Of a DNA stretch of 31,585 bases, positions 1-7,748 are shown piece after piece. The notes beneath the pieces were generated by a model. The model did no database searches. It was given only the letters and a program-made list of their open reading frames with translations, and was not told the origin of the DNA. The position numbers and the translations under genes are program-made. Within the stretch, counting starts at the first letter, position 1. Every line of letters begins with the position of its first letter. The DNA comes from CALLJL01 sp964627255 (GTDB taxonomy: Bacteria > Acidobacteriota > Aminicenantia > Aminicenantales > CALLJL01). The stretch covers positions 1 to 31,585 of the forward strand of contig CAZVIN010000046.1 of assembly GCA_964627255.1 (NCBI GenBank). Reading direction: 5' to 3'.

Positions 1-32
1 GGCCGGAAGGCAGCCCTTCGGCGCGGCCTTTT
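1..32 (+). terminator. Terminator-like hairpin at window edge
   Basis: GGCCG at 1-5 and CGGCC at 24-28 can form an outer stem around an inner GAAGG/CCTTC pairing, and the hairpin is followed by TTTT at 29-32. The geometry fits a factor-independent terminator for a plus-strand gene lying left of the window. Position 1 is the window edge, so the stem may be longer. Confidence 0.4.
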
Positions 33-270
33 AGAAGAAACGCTCTCGGGTTGCTGTCACATTTTATTTTTATTCGTCTAATTATTAATCAAATTAGCCT
101 CATGGACAATAAACCCGCCTGAGGCGAATTCGCTAAAAGGTTTATCTATGTAACTTCTTTACCCACAAGAAAGTCGGAAGACCCATAAAATGAAATCAGC
201 TGACGGGGATTAGCTAACGGGCGCATTGAAATATCTTTTTTTACCCCCAAAGAAGTCGGAAGAAGCGAAT
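33..270. other. AT-rich intergenic region, no gene seen
   Basis: This spacer follows the end of rlmN, which is on the minus strand. It holds an imperfect direct repeat: a CAAGAAAGTCGGAAGA-like unit near 166-182 and a CAAAGAAGTCGGAAGA unit near 248-264. No reading frame, RNA gene or terminator for rlmN is recognisable. Confidence 0.4.
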
Positions 271-1347
271 TTACCTATCAAGATTGGGGAGGAGATTTCT
301 CTTCTGCCGGAAGCGGCCGGCGAGCTGCCCACAGGCCGCCTGAATATCCAACCCTTTAGACCGGCGGACGGTCACCTTAACGCCTTTTTCCTCCAGCCAT
401 TGGCGAAAAGCCGCCACTTCTTCCGGGTAGGGAGTTTTATAAGGGAGGCCGGCGACTGGGCTATAAGGAATAAGATTTATTTTCGCCCGCAGGCGTCGAG
501 CAATTTTAACCAAAGAAGCGGCGTCGGCCGAGGAATCATTAACTCCAGCCAGAAGGACATATTCTAAGGTCATCAGCCGACCAGTCGCCCGGACATACTC
601 CTCACAGGTCCTTAGAACTTCTTCCAGCGGATACTTTCGGGCAATAGGAACCAGGCGTTGCCTTAGTTCATCAGACGCAGCATGAAGAGAAAGGGAAAGG
701 TTAATTTGTAAGCCCAGTGATTGGAGCTTTTTTATGCCAGGGACAAGTCCGCAGGTAGAAATGGTTATCCGCCGAGCCGCGATCCTTAAGGCCTCAGGAG
801 AATTCATTATCTCCATAGCCCGCGCCAGGGCCGGGAAGTTATCAAGCGGCTCCCCCATGCCCATGAAAACAAAATTAGTCAAGGCCAATTCCCAATCATG
901 GCGGAGGAAAAGAATTTGCCCGACAATTTCAGCCGGTGTAAGGTGGCGAATAAACCCGGGAAGGCCGGAAGCGCAAAAAACGCAGCCAAACTTACACCCC
1001 ACCTGGGTGGAAAGACAAAGGGTGCGGCGGGCACCGGACGGGATGAGAACCGTCTCAATGAAGTGGCCGTCATCGAGCCGGAAAAGATACTTTATGGTCC
1101 CGTCACGCGACTCATAACAGGTTTCGAGTTCAAAAGGTCTGAGGAGGAAGCGGTTGGCGAGCTCCTGGCGAAGGGAGGCGGGCAGGTCAGAGGCTTCTGC
1201 CCAATTGTTAATTCCCTTTTGATAAACCCACTTCACTACTTGTCGGGCTCGATAGGCTGGCTCACCGAGAGCCTCAATTGCCTGGCGCAGCTCTTCTAAG
1301 GATAAATCGCCAACAAACTTCTTTACCATTTCCTTAATTTGTGCCAT
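271..1347 (-). CDS. rlmN: 23S rRNA (adenine(2503)-C(2))-methyltransferase RlmN
   Basis: Radical-SAM enzyme that methylates C2 of A2503 in 23S rRNA (and A37 of some tRNAs) in the cytoplasm. Seen: the CKFGCVFC cluster-binding motif (CX3CX2C, residues 118-125), C111 in TLCLSTQVGC and C339 in QAACGQL, matching the two catalytic cysteines of the family, plus the FVFMGMGEPL and ITISTCGL motifs. The length of about 358 aa is normal. The ATG at 1347 is preferred. A TTG at 1365 would add six residues but has no ribosome-binding site, and the ATG at 1329 has AAGGA too close. It starts about 30 nt after the upstream protease gene on the same strand, so the two are probably co-transcribed. RlmN is favoured over the relative Cfr because of overall similarity and the housekeeping context. 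Confidence 0.95.
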   Translation of the reverse strand: MAQIKEMVKKFVGDLSLEELRQAIEALGEPAYRARQVVKWVYQKGINNWAEASDLPASLRQELANRFLLRPFELETCYESRDGTIKYLFRLDDGHFIETVLIPSGARRTLCLSTQVGCKFGCVFCASGLPGFIRHLTPAEIVGQILFLRHDWELALTNFVFMGMGEPLDNFPALARAMEIMNSPEALRIAARRITISTCGLVPGIKKLQSLGLQINLSLSLHAASDELRQRLVPIARKYPLEEVLRTCEEYVRATGRLMTLEYVLLAGVNDSSADAASLVKIARRLRAKINLIPYSPVAGLPYKTPYPEEVAAFRQWLEEKGVKVTVRRSKGLDIQAACGQLAGRFRQKRNLLPNLDR

Positions 1348-1377
1348 CTGAGGGAAGAGAATCAATAAATTAATTAA

Positions 1378-2229
1378 TCAAGGACGCTTCTCGCGCTCGG
1401 TGATTTTTTTATAAGGAACGGGGATATACTGAACCGAGGGTCGTTGAGGTGTGGCTTGCGGGAAGAGTTCCATCAGAGAATAAATCTCCTCGGGCATTTC
1501 GCTGGAAACAGGCAGGCCAAGCTTTTGAGCTTCTTCAAACGTTAAAGGATAATCATGGGTCCAGCGGCCTTCGGTCAATATAGTAGCCAGGTTCTCAGCG
1601 CTTTCGCGGTCAGTGCGGCTGGCAATCAACTCCGTGACAAACTCCTTCATCTGACGCAAAGCCTTTGCCGCAACATCAGCTAAAATAAGCGTCCGGTCAT
1701 CGATTTCGCTGACCGGCTTTTCCTTGACCACCTTTAAGATGGAGGCCGCCGGATATTCGCCAAGCTGTGGGTCTACCGGGCCGAGAACGGCATTCGGGTC
1801 CATGACAATTTCATCCGCCGCCAAGCAAATCAACGTACCACCGGACATGGCATAATGAGGAACAAAAACAGTTACTTTCCCCTTATGGCGAACCAAAGCC
1901 AGGGCAATTTGCTCGGTGGAAAGAACCAGGCCACCGGGCGTATGGACGATGAGGTCAATAGGCATATCTTCAGGCGTCAAGCGGACCGCGCGCAGCACCT
2001 CCTCGGAATCGTTGATGTCAATGTAGCGCATCAAAGGAAAACCAAGAAATTTCATCGTCTCCTGACGGTGAATCAGCGAAATAACCCTAGATTGGCGTTT
2101 TATTTCTAGCCGGCGCATCAACGACAACCGCCTGTTTTCCAGCACTCTGCGCTGGATGACAGGAAGCAGGGAAACAATAATAAGAAAAACCCAGAAGAGA
2201 CTCCAGAGACTACTCATCGCGGAATTCAT
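1378..2229 (-). CDS. Membrane-anchored SDH/ClpP-fold serine protease
   Basis: Member of the SDH_sah family (serine dehydrogenase proteinase, ClpP/crotonase fold). Seen: an N-terminal membrane helix (about residues 7-25) followed by a basic, probably cytosolic segment; HTPGG at 96-100, the oxyanion-hole region; the nucleophile Ser129 in HYAMSGGT; and the family signature AADEIVMDPNAVLGPVDPQLG split over 137-157. At 283 aa it has the usual size. AGGAGG lies 5 nt before the ATG at 2229. By family analogy it would cleave membrane or membrane-associated proteins, but the substrate is unknown. It is followed on the same strand by rlmN with a gap of about 30 nt. Confidence 0.88.
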   Translation of the reverse strand: MNSAMSSLWSLFWVFLIIVSLLPVIQRRVLENRRLSLMRRLEIKRQSRVISLIHRQETMKFLGFPLMRYIDINDSEEVLRAVRLTPEDMPIDLIVHTPGGLVLSTEQIALALVRHKGKVTVFVPHYAMSGGTLICLAADEIVMDPNAVLGPVDPQLGEYPAASILKVVKEKPVSEIDDRTLILADVAAKALRQMKEFVTELIASRTDRESAENLATILTEGRWTHDYPLTFEEAQKLGLPVSSEMPEEIYSLMELFPQATPQRPSVQYIPVPYKKITEREKRP

Positions 2230-2611
2230 CTTCCCCTCCTGAAAAAAACCTGAACATTTTTGACTGCGGGTTTTCCCTCAATCTACCATCCCTAAGAAGT
2301 CAAATCAGCTCTCCACGCTTTTTATCTCACTAACTATTTTGGTAAGAACTGCGACTTAATATTGGCACAATTTACTCCTCTCTTCAACTTAATGATTTGA
2401 CCACCAGCTTTCGGCCTCGGCTATTTCAACTTTCATGACGAACACCGACCATTTCTCAATCTTAAAATATATAATCGGGAACGGCTTTTTAAGGTGAGAG
2501 TTTCCTCTGTTTGGATTTAACTTTTTCCAGTCACTTTGGAACTAAGCCTCATACTTATATTAGATATTTGACATGGGACGCACATAGTTGGCACCAATTT
2601 ATGGCACCGAT
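2230..2611. other. Intergenic region with TTGGCAC motifs
   Basis: About 380 bp between the DUF362 gene and the protease gene, both on the minus strand. It should carry the protease promoter, but no convincing -35/-10 pair stands out. TTGGCAC occurs at about 2354 and 2589, and TGGCACC again near 2603. None has the TTGC needed 10 nt downstream for a sigma-54 promoter. The copy at 2586-2600 is one arm of a 15-bp perfect inverted repeat whose partner is at 7330-7344. Confidence 0.4.
2586..2606. repeat. Inverted repeat arm, left (partner 7324-7344)
   Basis: AGTTGGCACCAATTT at 2586-2600 is the exact reverse complement of 7330-7344. Continuing inward, both arms have two non-matching bases and then GGCA, giving 19 of 21 matching positions. 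The two arms face each other across 4.76 kb that contains the DUF362 gene, the insertion sequence and the M28 gene. Confidence 0.6.
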
Positions 2612-4207
2612 TCATGAAATAATCAGCAAGTTGACTGGCAGCCGAAAGGGAGAATTGGCTGCCTCAAGGCAATGAATAAAAATTGAGCCAGAATATTTTC
2701 CGGGGTCAAGACCAGAGGCATTAACCTGAACCATCAGTTTAGAGTTGCCCAGTCCAGAAGGGGGAATGACCGATAACCAGTCATCACTCGCCTCCGTCCA
2801 CCAGGAAAAAGGATAATCCTCCGGGAAAGAAAGAGAGATTTCCTTGGTTTTTATTTTAGCTCCTCGGGAGCCAGCAAAGACAAGGGAAATTTGAGGTTCG
2901 GAGATGCTTAATCGAGTGTGGCGGAGAAAATCGCCCGCTTCAGCCCGGCGAACATTCATTTCTCCCTCATTTTTAGTCACCCTGTCGACCACAATCCCCT
3001 TCGCCACATTTTTTAATCCGCCCCGACTATTTATCATGTCGCGGCCAGCCGTGAGCCATTTTTCTATGCCGGGAAAGTCAGGATGATGGCGAGCATTATT
3101 ATCGATAGGATAAAGAATATACTTGGCGGCCCAGTAATCGAGGGCCACAGGGTCCTGGCTGGCTAAGAGTTGATTGGCCCGGAACGTGGTCGCGGCGGGG
3201 TAGCCAGTGAGAGAACCATGGGAGACCCAAATGGCATCAATTATGTTCAGCACAGGAGTGATAACTGAAGCGATCATCTTGCCGCAGGTTTCTCCGAGGC
3301 CCGAATAGTGGCGATAACCACTGTAACCATCGGCCATGGATACCAGGCCATAAAAATGCTTTAAACTGGCCGTTATTTCCGAGCCTCCAGTATCATGATG
3401 CTTAAGAACAGGGACGTTAATTAATTTAAGATTCTGGGAATAAGTTCCTCCCTGCCACACTCCCTCGCGCAACTCCACCCGATGACCCCCAGCGGTCGTA
3501 AAACAAGGGTAGGATACATCTTCGAAGCGCCGGTAGCCGTTAGTCATATGGTCATTCTGGCTGATAAAAACACTCCTGACGGGGTCGAGCAGGAAATAAG
3601 AAACCCTCCGGTCATTAAAAATATTATTTACCAAATAGATGAAACTATGTCTTTCATCATTGGCGTTAGCTCGGACACTGGAATCACCATAGGCCGCACT
3701 GGTATCGCAGGCCAAGCTGCCCCGACCTTGACCATTTTCCAAGATAACTACCTCGCGAGCGAACCCGTCAGGATGACTAAGAATTCGTTCGACCAAGCCC
3801 CGGATAAGGTCGCTATTTGTACAGCCACGATACTTCCATTGCGCGTTAACCTTGATTAGGACGATATCATCTGGTGCAATCAGGCCCTGAGGACCAGCCA
3901 AATAGTGGTCTGATTTAGACTGATAAAACTTGAGGCCAGCCTCGGCCATCAAATAAAGGAGTGAATCTAAACCGAGATGCAAATTGGGTTTGGCTGGATT
4001 ATAGAAGGGGTCGTCCGGAATGTTTTTAACCCAGAAGAGGTCGTTAAGAATGGCCGTGGCTTTAGCCTCAGGGGGTCTTAGCTGAGTCATATATGGAGAA
4101 ATAAAACCCCCTGCCAGGAAGCGAAGGAAATCGCGCCTTGTCCAGTTACCAGCAATCGCGGGGCGGAAGCTTTGCCTTGTCTTTTGCTTCTTTTTGGCCC
4201 CTGTCAA
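2612..4207 (-). CDS. Tat-exported DUF362 protein with BACON-like C-terminal domain
   Basis: Seen: a twin-arginine signal (TRRDFLRFLAGG, arginines at 24-25), then a DUF362-type body (LIKVNAQWKYRGCTNSD, the INVPVLKHHD segment, TASLKHFYGL), and from about residue 455 a beta-rich tail with WLSVIPPSGLGNSKLMV and GLDPGKYSGSIFI, the pattern of a BACON-like Ig domain. DUF362 proteins have no settled function, and this one lacks ferredoxin-like cysteine clusters. Export before use is implied by the Tat signal. The only start now available is TTG at 4207, two bases inside the flank of an insertion sequence, with no ribosome-binding site of its own. The original start is probably the ATG at 5677-5679 on the far side of that element. 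The protein body itself looks intact (531 aa). Confidence 0.8.
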   Translation of the reverse strand: MTGAKKKQKTRQSFRPAIAGNWTRRDFLRFLAGGFISPYMTQLRPPEAKATAILNDLFWVKNIPDDPFYNPAKPNLHLGLDSLLYLMAEAGLKFYQSKSDHYLAGPQGLIAPDDIVLIKVNAQWKYRGCTNSDLIRGLVERILSHPDGFAREVVILENGQGRGSLACDTSAAYGDSSVRANANDERHSFIYLVNNIFNDRRVSYFLLDPVRSVFISQNDHMTNGYRRFEDVSYPCFTTAGGHRVELREGVWQGGTYSQNLKLINVPVLKHHDTGGSEITASLKHFYGLVSMADGYSGYRHYSGLGETCGKMIASVITPVLNIIDAIWVSHGSLTGYPAATTFRANQLLASQDPVALDYWAAKYILYPIDNNARHHPDFPGIEKWLTAGRDMINSRGGLKNVAKGIVVDRVTKNEGEMNVRRAEAGDFLRHTRLSISEPQISLVFAGSRGAKIKTKEISLSFPEDYPFSWWTEASDDWLSVIPPSGLGNSKLMVQVNASGLDPGKYSGSIFIHCLEAANSPFRLPVNLLIIS

Positions 4208-4208
4208 G

Positions 4209-4260
4209 TCATTTAAAAATCTAACCGTAGAGGTATCATCTTGTCATCTAAAATCTAACC
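4209..4260. repeat. IS left terminal inverted repeat (bipartite)
   Basis: This end contains two direct copies of a 17-18 bp unit (TCATTTAAAAATCTAACC at 4209-4226 and TCATCTAAAATCTAACC at 4244-4260) separated by GTAGAGGTATCATCTTG. The inner copy overlaps the transposase stop codon (4255-4257). Confidence 0.85.
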
Positions 4261-5553
4261 ATGGTTGATCCTAACGAAGTCTCCTCCTTTTCTGCCCCGG
4301 ACATAGACATTGATGCCGAAAATCTGGCATATGGCCTCGAGAGTTTTGCGCTCTGCAGAGGACTGGCGTTTTAACTCATCAGAGACACTTTTCCCATCTT
4401 CTGATAGGCTCCTCCGCTGACGAGCGAGTGCCCATATCCGTTCCAGCTTTTGATTGATTCTTTCTGAGAGCTCAAAGGGATTGAGTTGCTCCCTGAGAGC
4501 TTTAAGTTCTAGAAGTTTTTCTTGTTCAGCAGAAGAGGCAGACAGAAGTCTGTCCAGCGGGGTTAGAGGTTTATCATACACCCGGGTGCGACGAGATCCT
4601 TTACGGATGGTCTTAAGGAGCTTCACCGACGGCTGAAAAAGATTCATGAAGAGCCGCAGTTCATTGGCATAAAGGTCATTCATCGCTTGAAGCGCCTGGG
4701 GTGTATCGTAGCGATCCCAGCCGATGAGTTTGCGCACATGGGTCCAGTTCTTCTGCTCGATATGAGCATTATCGTCCTTCTTATAAGGCCGGCTGCGGGT
4801 AAACTGAATCCCCTCCGCTTCACAGTGCTTTATAAGATGCCAGTTGAGGAATTCTGAGCCGTTATCCGAGTCGATGGCCAAAACCTTGAAGGGAAGCCCT
4901 GCCGCCATCGCCTGAAGCGCCTCCAGCACTCCTGCTTCCCCTTTTCCCATAACCGCCCGCGTCTCTGCCCATCCAGAGTAAATATCTGTCAGATTCAAGG
5001 AATAGATAAACTCACCGCTTGAAGATTCTCCACTATGAGAGACAAGGTCAAGCTCCAGATACCCCGCAGAATCTACCTCCCAGTGGTCGGTTCTGATTGG
5101 AACCTGATGCCTCAAAAGAGTGCCGGGTTTGGTCCGGCCATAAATGCGCCGCCGCAGCCTCCGCTTCTTCTCCCGCAGCGCTCGGTCCAGGGTGCTCGAA
5201 CTGACCCGAAGAAGTCTCCTCTCTACCTCCGGGGTAATCCGAAACTGCTTCTTTATCGAGGACAACCACAACCTGAGAATCTCCCGAAGCCTCACCGACC
5301 AAGGGTAATTCGCTGCCTCCCAAACCTTCTCAATAACCTCAAGAACCGCCTGGTCGTAAACCCTCTGCCTCACTCTCCGAACCCGAGGCTTCTCACCCTC
5401 CCTGAGACGACCAATCTTCCAAATCGCATATTTGCGCTTATACCCACAGACCTTACACAACTCGTCCAGAATCCTTCCTTTAAACTCTTTGGAGGCTTTT
5501 AGATAACGTTCGTAGACCGTCTCAAGATATTGCATCCGAAACTCCAGTCTCAT
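4255..5553 (-). CDS. Integrase-core (DD35E) transposase
   Basis: 432-aa transposase with an N-terminal helix-turn-helix-like region (about residues 26-50, RILDELCKVCGYKRKYAIW), a basic linker (51-66) and an rve integrase core. Likely catalytic triad: D161 (HWEVDSAG), D230 (IDSDNGSEF) and E266 (HIEQKN), with 35 residues between the last two, the canonical DD35E spacing. A basic, helical C-terminal part follows. The ATG at 5553 has AAGGAGG 7 nt upstream. All key residues and both element ends are present, so the element is likely competent for transposition. A retroviral-type integrase fold is certain; the IS family name is not. Confidence 0.92.
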   Translation of the reverse strand: MRLEFRMQYLETVYERYLKASKEFKGRILDELCKVCGYKRKYAIWKIGRLREGEKPRVRRVRQRVYDQAVLEVIEKVWEAANYPWSVRLREILRLWLSSIKKQFRITPEVERRLLRVSSSTLDRALREKKRRLRRRIYGRTKPGTLLRHQVPIRTDHWEVDSAGYLELDLVSHSGESSSGEFIYSLNLTDIYSGWAETRAVMGKGEAGVLEALQAMAAGLPFKVLAIDSDNGSEFLNWHLIKHCEAEGIQFTRSRPYKKDDNAHIEQKNWTHVRKLIGWDRYDTPQALQAMNDLYANELRLFMNLFQPSVKLLKTIRKGSRRTRVYDKPLTPLDRLLSASSAEQEKLLELKALREQLNPFELSERINQKLERIWALARQRRSLSEDGKSVSDELKRQSSAERKTLEAICQIFGINVYVRGRKGGDFVRINHG

Positions 5554-5611
5554 AACCTAACCTCCTTGTGCCAGTTAGGTTATAAAACCCTTCTATTTTC
5601 TTGTCCATTTC

Positions 5612-5663
5612 GGTTAGATTTTAAATGACAAGATGATACCTTCCTCGGTTAGATTTTAGATGA
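5612..5663. repeat. IS right terminal inverted repeat (bipartite)
   Basis: Read inward on the minus strand it contains TCATCTAAAATCTAACC, then GAGGAAGGTATCATCTTG, then TCATTTAAAATCTAACC. This is the same two-copy layout as the left end, with a few mismatches. Confidence 0.85.
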
Positions 5664-5690
5664 TTCGATTCGCGGCCATCAAATAATTCC
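5664..5690 (-). pseudogene. Detached 5' end of the DUF362 gene (start codon and RBS)
   Basis: On the minus strand this flank of the insertion sequence reads AAAGGAATTATTTG and then ATG GCC GCG AAT CGA A before the element begins. An SD-like AAGGA sits 7-8 nt before the ATG at 5677-5679. This makes a plausible original start for the DUF362 gene, whose body resumes across the element at 4207. The exact native junction cannot be read because the IS boundary and any target duplication are uncertain. Confidence 0.5.
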
Positions 5691-5752
5691 TTTTTTATAT
5701 TATAATTGCCATTGAATTTAATAAATAAGCTGAAACTGGCATGAAACCTGTT

Positions 5753-7240
5753 TTATAAGGAGATGTTCTCAACCCCTAAAAAAAAGGCAATGAAGGCCAG
5801 AAGGATAGCCTGAAGTTCGAGCTCCCGGGGATGAACCGCTGCCGCCACATCCAGGGAGCAATGATGATAATCAAAGTATTTCTGAGAGTCAGGAATGACG
5901 CTTCCCAGAAGGGCGCCTTGCTCAGCCAAGGGTGCTATATCAACCCCTCCCCCACCATTTCTAATCCAGTGCAGGCCAAGCTCGCGGAGAACATTTTCCA
6001 CTAACCTTAAAGCTTGTAAATCCTTTTCATTACGGCCGAAAGCCAGCCCTAAAGGCAAGAAGCCGCCACGGTCCTGCTCCAGAGCGGCCAAATGCTTTTC
6101 TTGTTTTCGTTCCGCCGCCGACGCATAAGCTCTGCCCCCTGTGCCACCAAATTCTTCGTCCATAAAAAGAACCGCTCTGATTGTCCTTTTTGGCCTAAGG
6201 CCCGAGGCTTTGATTAGCCTGAGAGCTTCGATTACGGCCGCGCAACCAGCAGCATCGTCATGGGCGCCGTCGCCCAAATCCCAGCTATCAAGGTGCGCTC
6301 CGAGCAAAATAATCTCCTCAGGCTTTTCCTTGCCAGTAATCTGACCAATAACATTGGCTGAAATAACGGGCGGCAAGGTCTGGCAGCTTAGCTCAAGCTC
6401 CACTTCCAAATCCGGGTCCTTTTGGAGCCAGCGGCTTAGAAGCTCCGCATCCAGAGAACTTATGGCCGCCGCTGGAATTTGCGGATACCGTTCGTCATAA
6501 ATCATCTGGCCGGTATGAGGCTGTCTATCCAGCCGAAAAGTGAGCGAGCGGGTGAGAGAGGCCACCGCACCAACCCGCGCCGCTTGCGAAGCACCCCTGA
6601 CTCGAAATTGGGCAGCCCGGCCATAAGCGGCAAAGCTGTCAAGAAGCGTTCGGTCCATGGCGACGTTATAAAAAATAATCCGGCCCCGGGCTTTTTCCTT
6701 TAACGCCTCGAGCGCCTCGAAGGACTGAACCTCAAGGACCTTAGCTTTTAACCCACCTTGAGGTGTCGCGATGCTATTACCCAGGGCGCAGATAGCTAAA
6801 TCTTTTTCTCCTAGCTTAGAACTAATGAGACGGGCCTTCTCCCTTTCGCCTCTAACCCAGCGCTTTACCTCAACCGGTTCCTTTTTAACTTGGTCCAACC
6901 CGAGCTCTTTCATCAGGCTAAACGTTAGCTCCACCGCTTTGGCGGCTTGAGGGCTTCCCGTTAACCGCCCGCCGGCTGAAGTTATGATTTTTAAAAACTC
7001 GTAAGCGCGCTCTTCCTTTAGACCCAAGTCCTTAATTTTGAGGGCCACATCTCTATATTGGGAGACAATCAACTCTTTCTTGTCTTGAATCCCCAGAGAT
7101 GAGCCAGAAGGAACAGAAGCGAAAGAAAAAATGGCCAATTTTGAGAAACCGCAGATGAGGAGGAAAACCAGGCTTAATAATGAACGAAAGTGTCTTTGAT
7201 AATATTTCCGCTGATTAATATGATACTTAATTAGTCTCAT
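5753..7240 (-). CDS. Exported M28 metallopeptidase, carboxypeptidase Q-like
   Basis: Di-zinc aminopeptidase/carboxypeptidase of family M28 with an inserted PA-like region. Seen: a signal peptide or anchor (about residues 20-42), a pre-domain, a PA-type insert (about 150-290), then the catalytic core with metal ligands H316 (GAHLDSWD), D328 (GAHDDAAG), catalytic E362 and ligand E363 (MDEEFGG), D390 (LEQDRGG) and the final His in FDYHH (459/460). All ligands are present. The 495-aa length and motif order match plasma glutamate carboxypeptidase/carboxypeptidase Q proteins. It probably trims peptides in the periplasm or outside the cell. It is upstream of the DUF362 gene on the same strand, and the pair was probably contiguous (about 75 bp apart) before the insertion sequence arrived. 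Confidence 0.9.
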   Translation of the reverse strand: MRLIKYHINQRKYYQRHFRSLLSLVFLLICGFSKLAIFSFASVPSGSSLGIQDKKELIVSQYRDVALKIKDLGLKEERAYEFLKIITSAGGRLTGSPQAAKAVELTFSLMKELGLDQVKKEPVEVKRWVRGEREKARLISSKLGEKDLAICALGNSIATPQGGLKAKVLEVQSFEALEALKEKARGRIIFYNVAMDRTLLDSFAAYGRAAQFRVRGASQAARVGAVASLTRSLTFRLDRQPHTGQMIYDERYPQIPAAAISSLDAELLSRWLQKDPDLEVELELSCQTLPPVISANVIGQITGKEKPEEIILLGAHLDSWDLGDGAHDDAAGCAAVIEALRLIKASGLRPKRTIRAVLFMDEEFGGTGGRAYASAAERKQEKHLAALEQDRGGFLPLGLAFGRNEKDLQALRLVENVLRELGLHWIRNGGGGVDIAPLAEQGALLGSVIPDSQKYFDYHHCSLDVAAAVHPRELELQAILLAFIAFFLGVENISL

Positions 7241-7748
7241 TTAATCTGACCTTGACCAACCATTTAAAATACTAAGCTTAAAAATCCTTTATAGCCAGAA
7301 GCAGCTCCTAAATCAATCTTTATTGCCTAAAATTGGTGCCAACTCACCTATTTACCTAATTTTTATAAAACGAGGTAAAGGGAAAGGCCGGGAGAAGGTA
7401 ATTTGTTTTAATATTACCCGGAAAGCCAGGGAGGCCCGTCCCCGGGCAACGATAACGACGAAGACGAAATGGCGAGGCCATAAGGGGACAGGGAACTTCC
7501 GGGCTACGTTTAGGAGCAAGGAAGCAAGTTTCGCAGGCTCGGAGTGAAGCGAAGACGAAACGGCGTTAAAAACCTGAGTGGGAGCAACGCCCTCCCGACA
7601 TCTCCGCACCTAACCCACACGACATGGAAGAGGGTCATTTTATTCTTGGTTCCTCAGGCTTTTTTTCGTATCTCGAAGATTACTATTAACCTTCTCTTAA
7701 TTATTTTGGTAATATAGGGGAGCTGGGCCTCAGGCCGAGGAGTTGGCC
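7241..7748. other. Intergenic region with GC-rich hairpin-rich segment
   Basis: About 500 bp between divergent genes. The inverted-repeat arm at 7324-7344 lies about 90 bp upstream of the M28 start. From about 7430 to 7600 the sequence is clearly richer in G+C than its surroundings and contains several short complementary pairs: GTCCCC 7438-7443 with GGGGAC 7484-7489, GTTTCG 7528-7533 with CGAAAC 7556-7561, GGCGTT 7562-7567 with AACGCC 7586-7591, and GGGAG 7580-7584 with CTCCC 7592-7596. No protein or known RNA family is recognised. Confidence 0.45.
7324..7344. repeat. Inverted repeat arm, right (partner 2586-2606)
   Basis: AAATTGGTGCCAACT at 7330-7344 is the perfect 15-bp reverse complement of 2586-2600, with a further matching TGCC inward. 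It lies upstream of the M28 gene, so it could also be a regulatory site rather than an element end. Confidence 0.55.

Larger units (their letters stand above)
4209..5663 (-). mobile_element. Complete insertion sequence, 1.45 kb, DD35E transposase
   Basis: One transposase gene is framed by inverted ends of about 50 bp (4209-4260 and 5612-5663). The ends match almost base for base, with TCAT(C/T)TAAAATCTAACC occurring twice in each. The element appears intact and recent: the reading frame is open, the termini are well conserved and the ribosome-binding site is good. No target duplication is obvious next to either end (left flank CTGTCAAG, right flank TTCGATTC), so exact boundaries could shift by a few bases. 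It sits in the first codons of the DUF362 gene, in the same orientation. The family is best described as IS481/ISNCY-like with an rve integrase core; I cannot name the exact IS. Confidence 0.88.

Noticed and set aside
2389..2544. Minus-strand open frame with protein-like content (KKPFPIIYFKIEKWSVFV)
   Set aside because: About 51 codons between stops, without a start plus RBS and without a family match; may be a gene scrap but cannot be supported.
2345..2610. Three TTGGCAC/TGGCAC words that look like sigma-54 -24 boxes
   Set aside because: None has the GC of a -12 box at 10 nt spacing; only the site at 25347 satisfies both boxes.
4199..5672. Target-site duplication around the insertion sequence
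   Set aside because: Compared left flank CTGTCAAG with right flank TTCGATTC and shifted by several bases; no convincing direct repeat.
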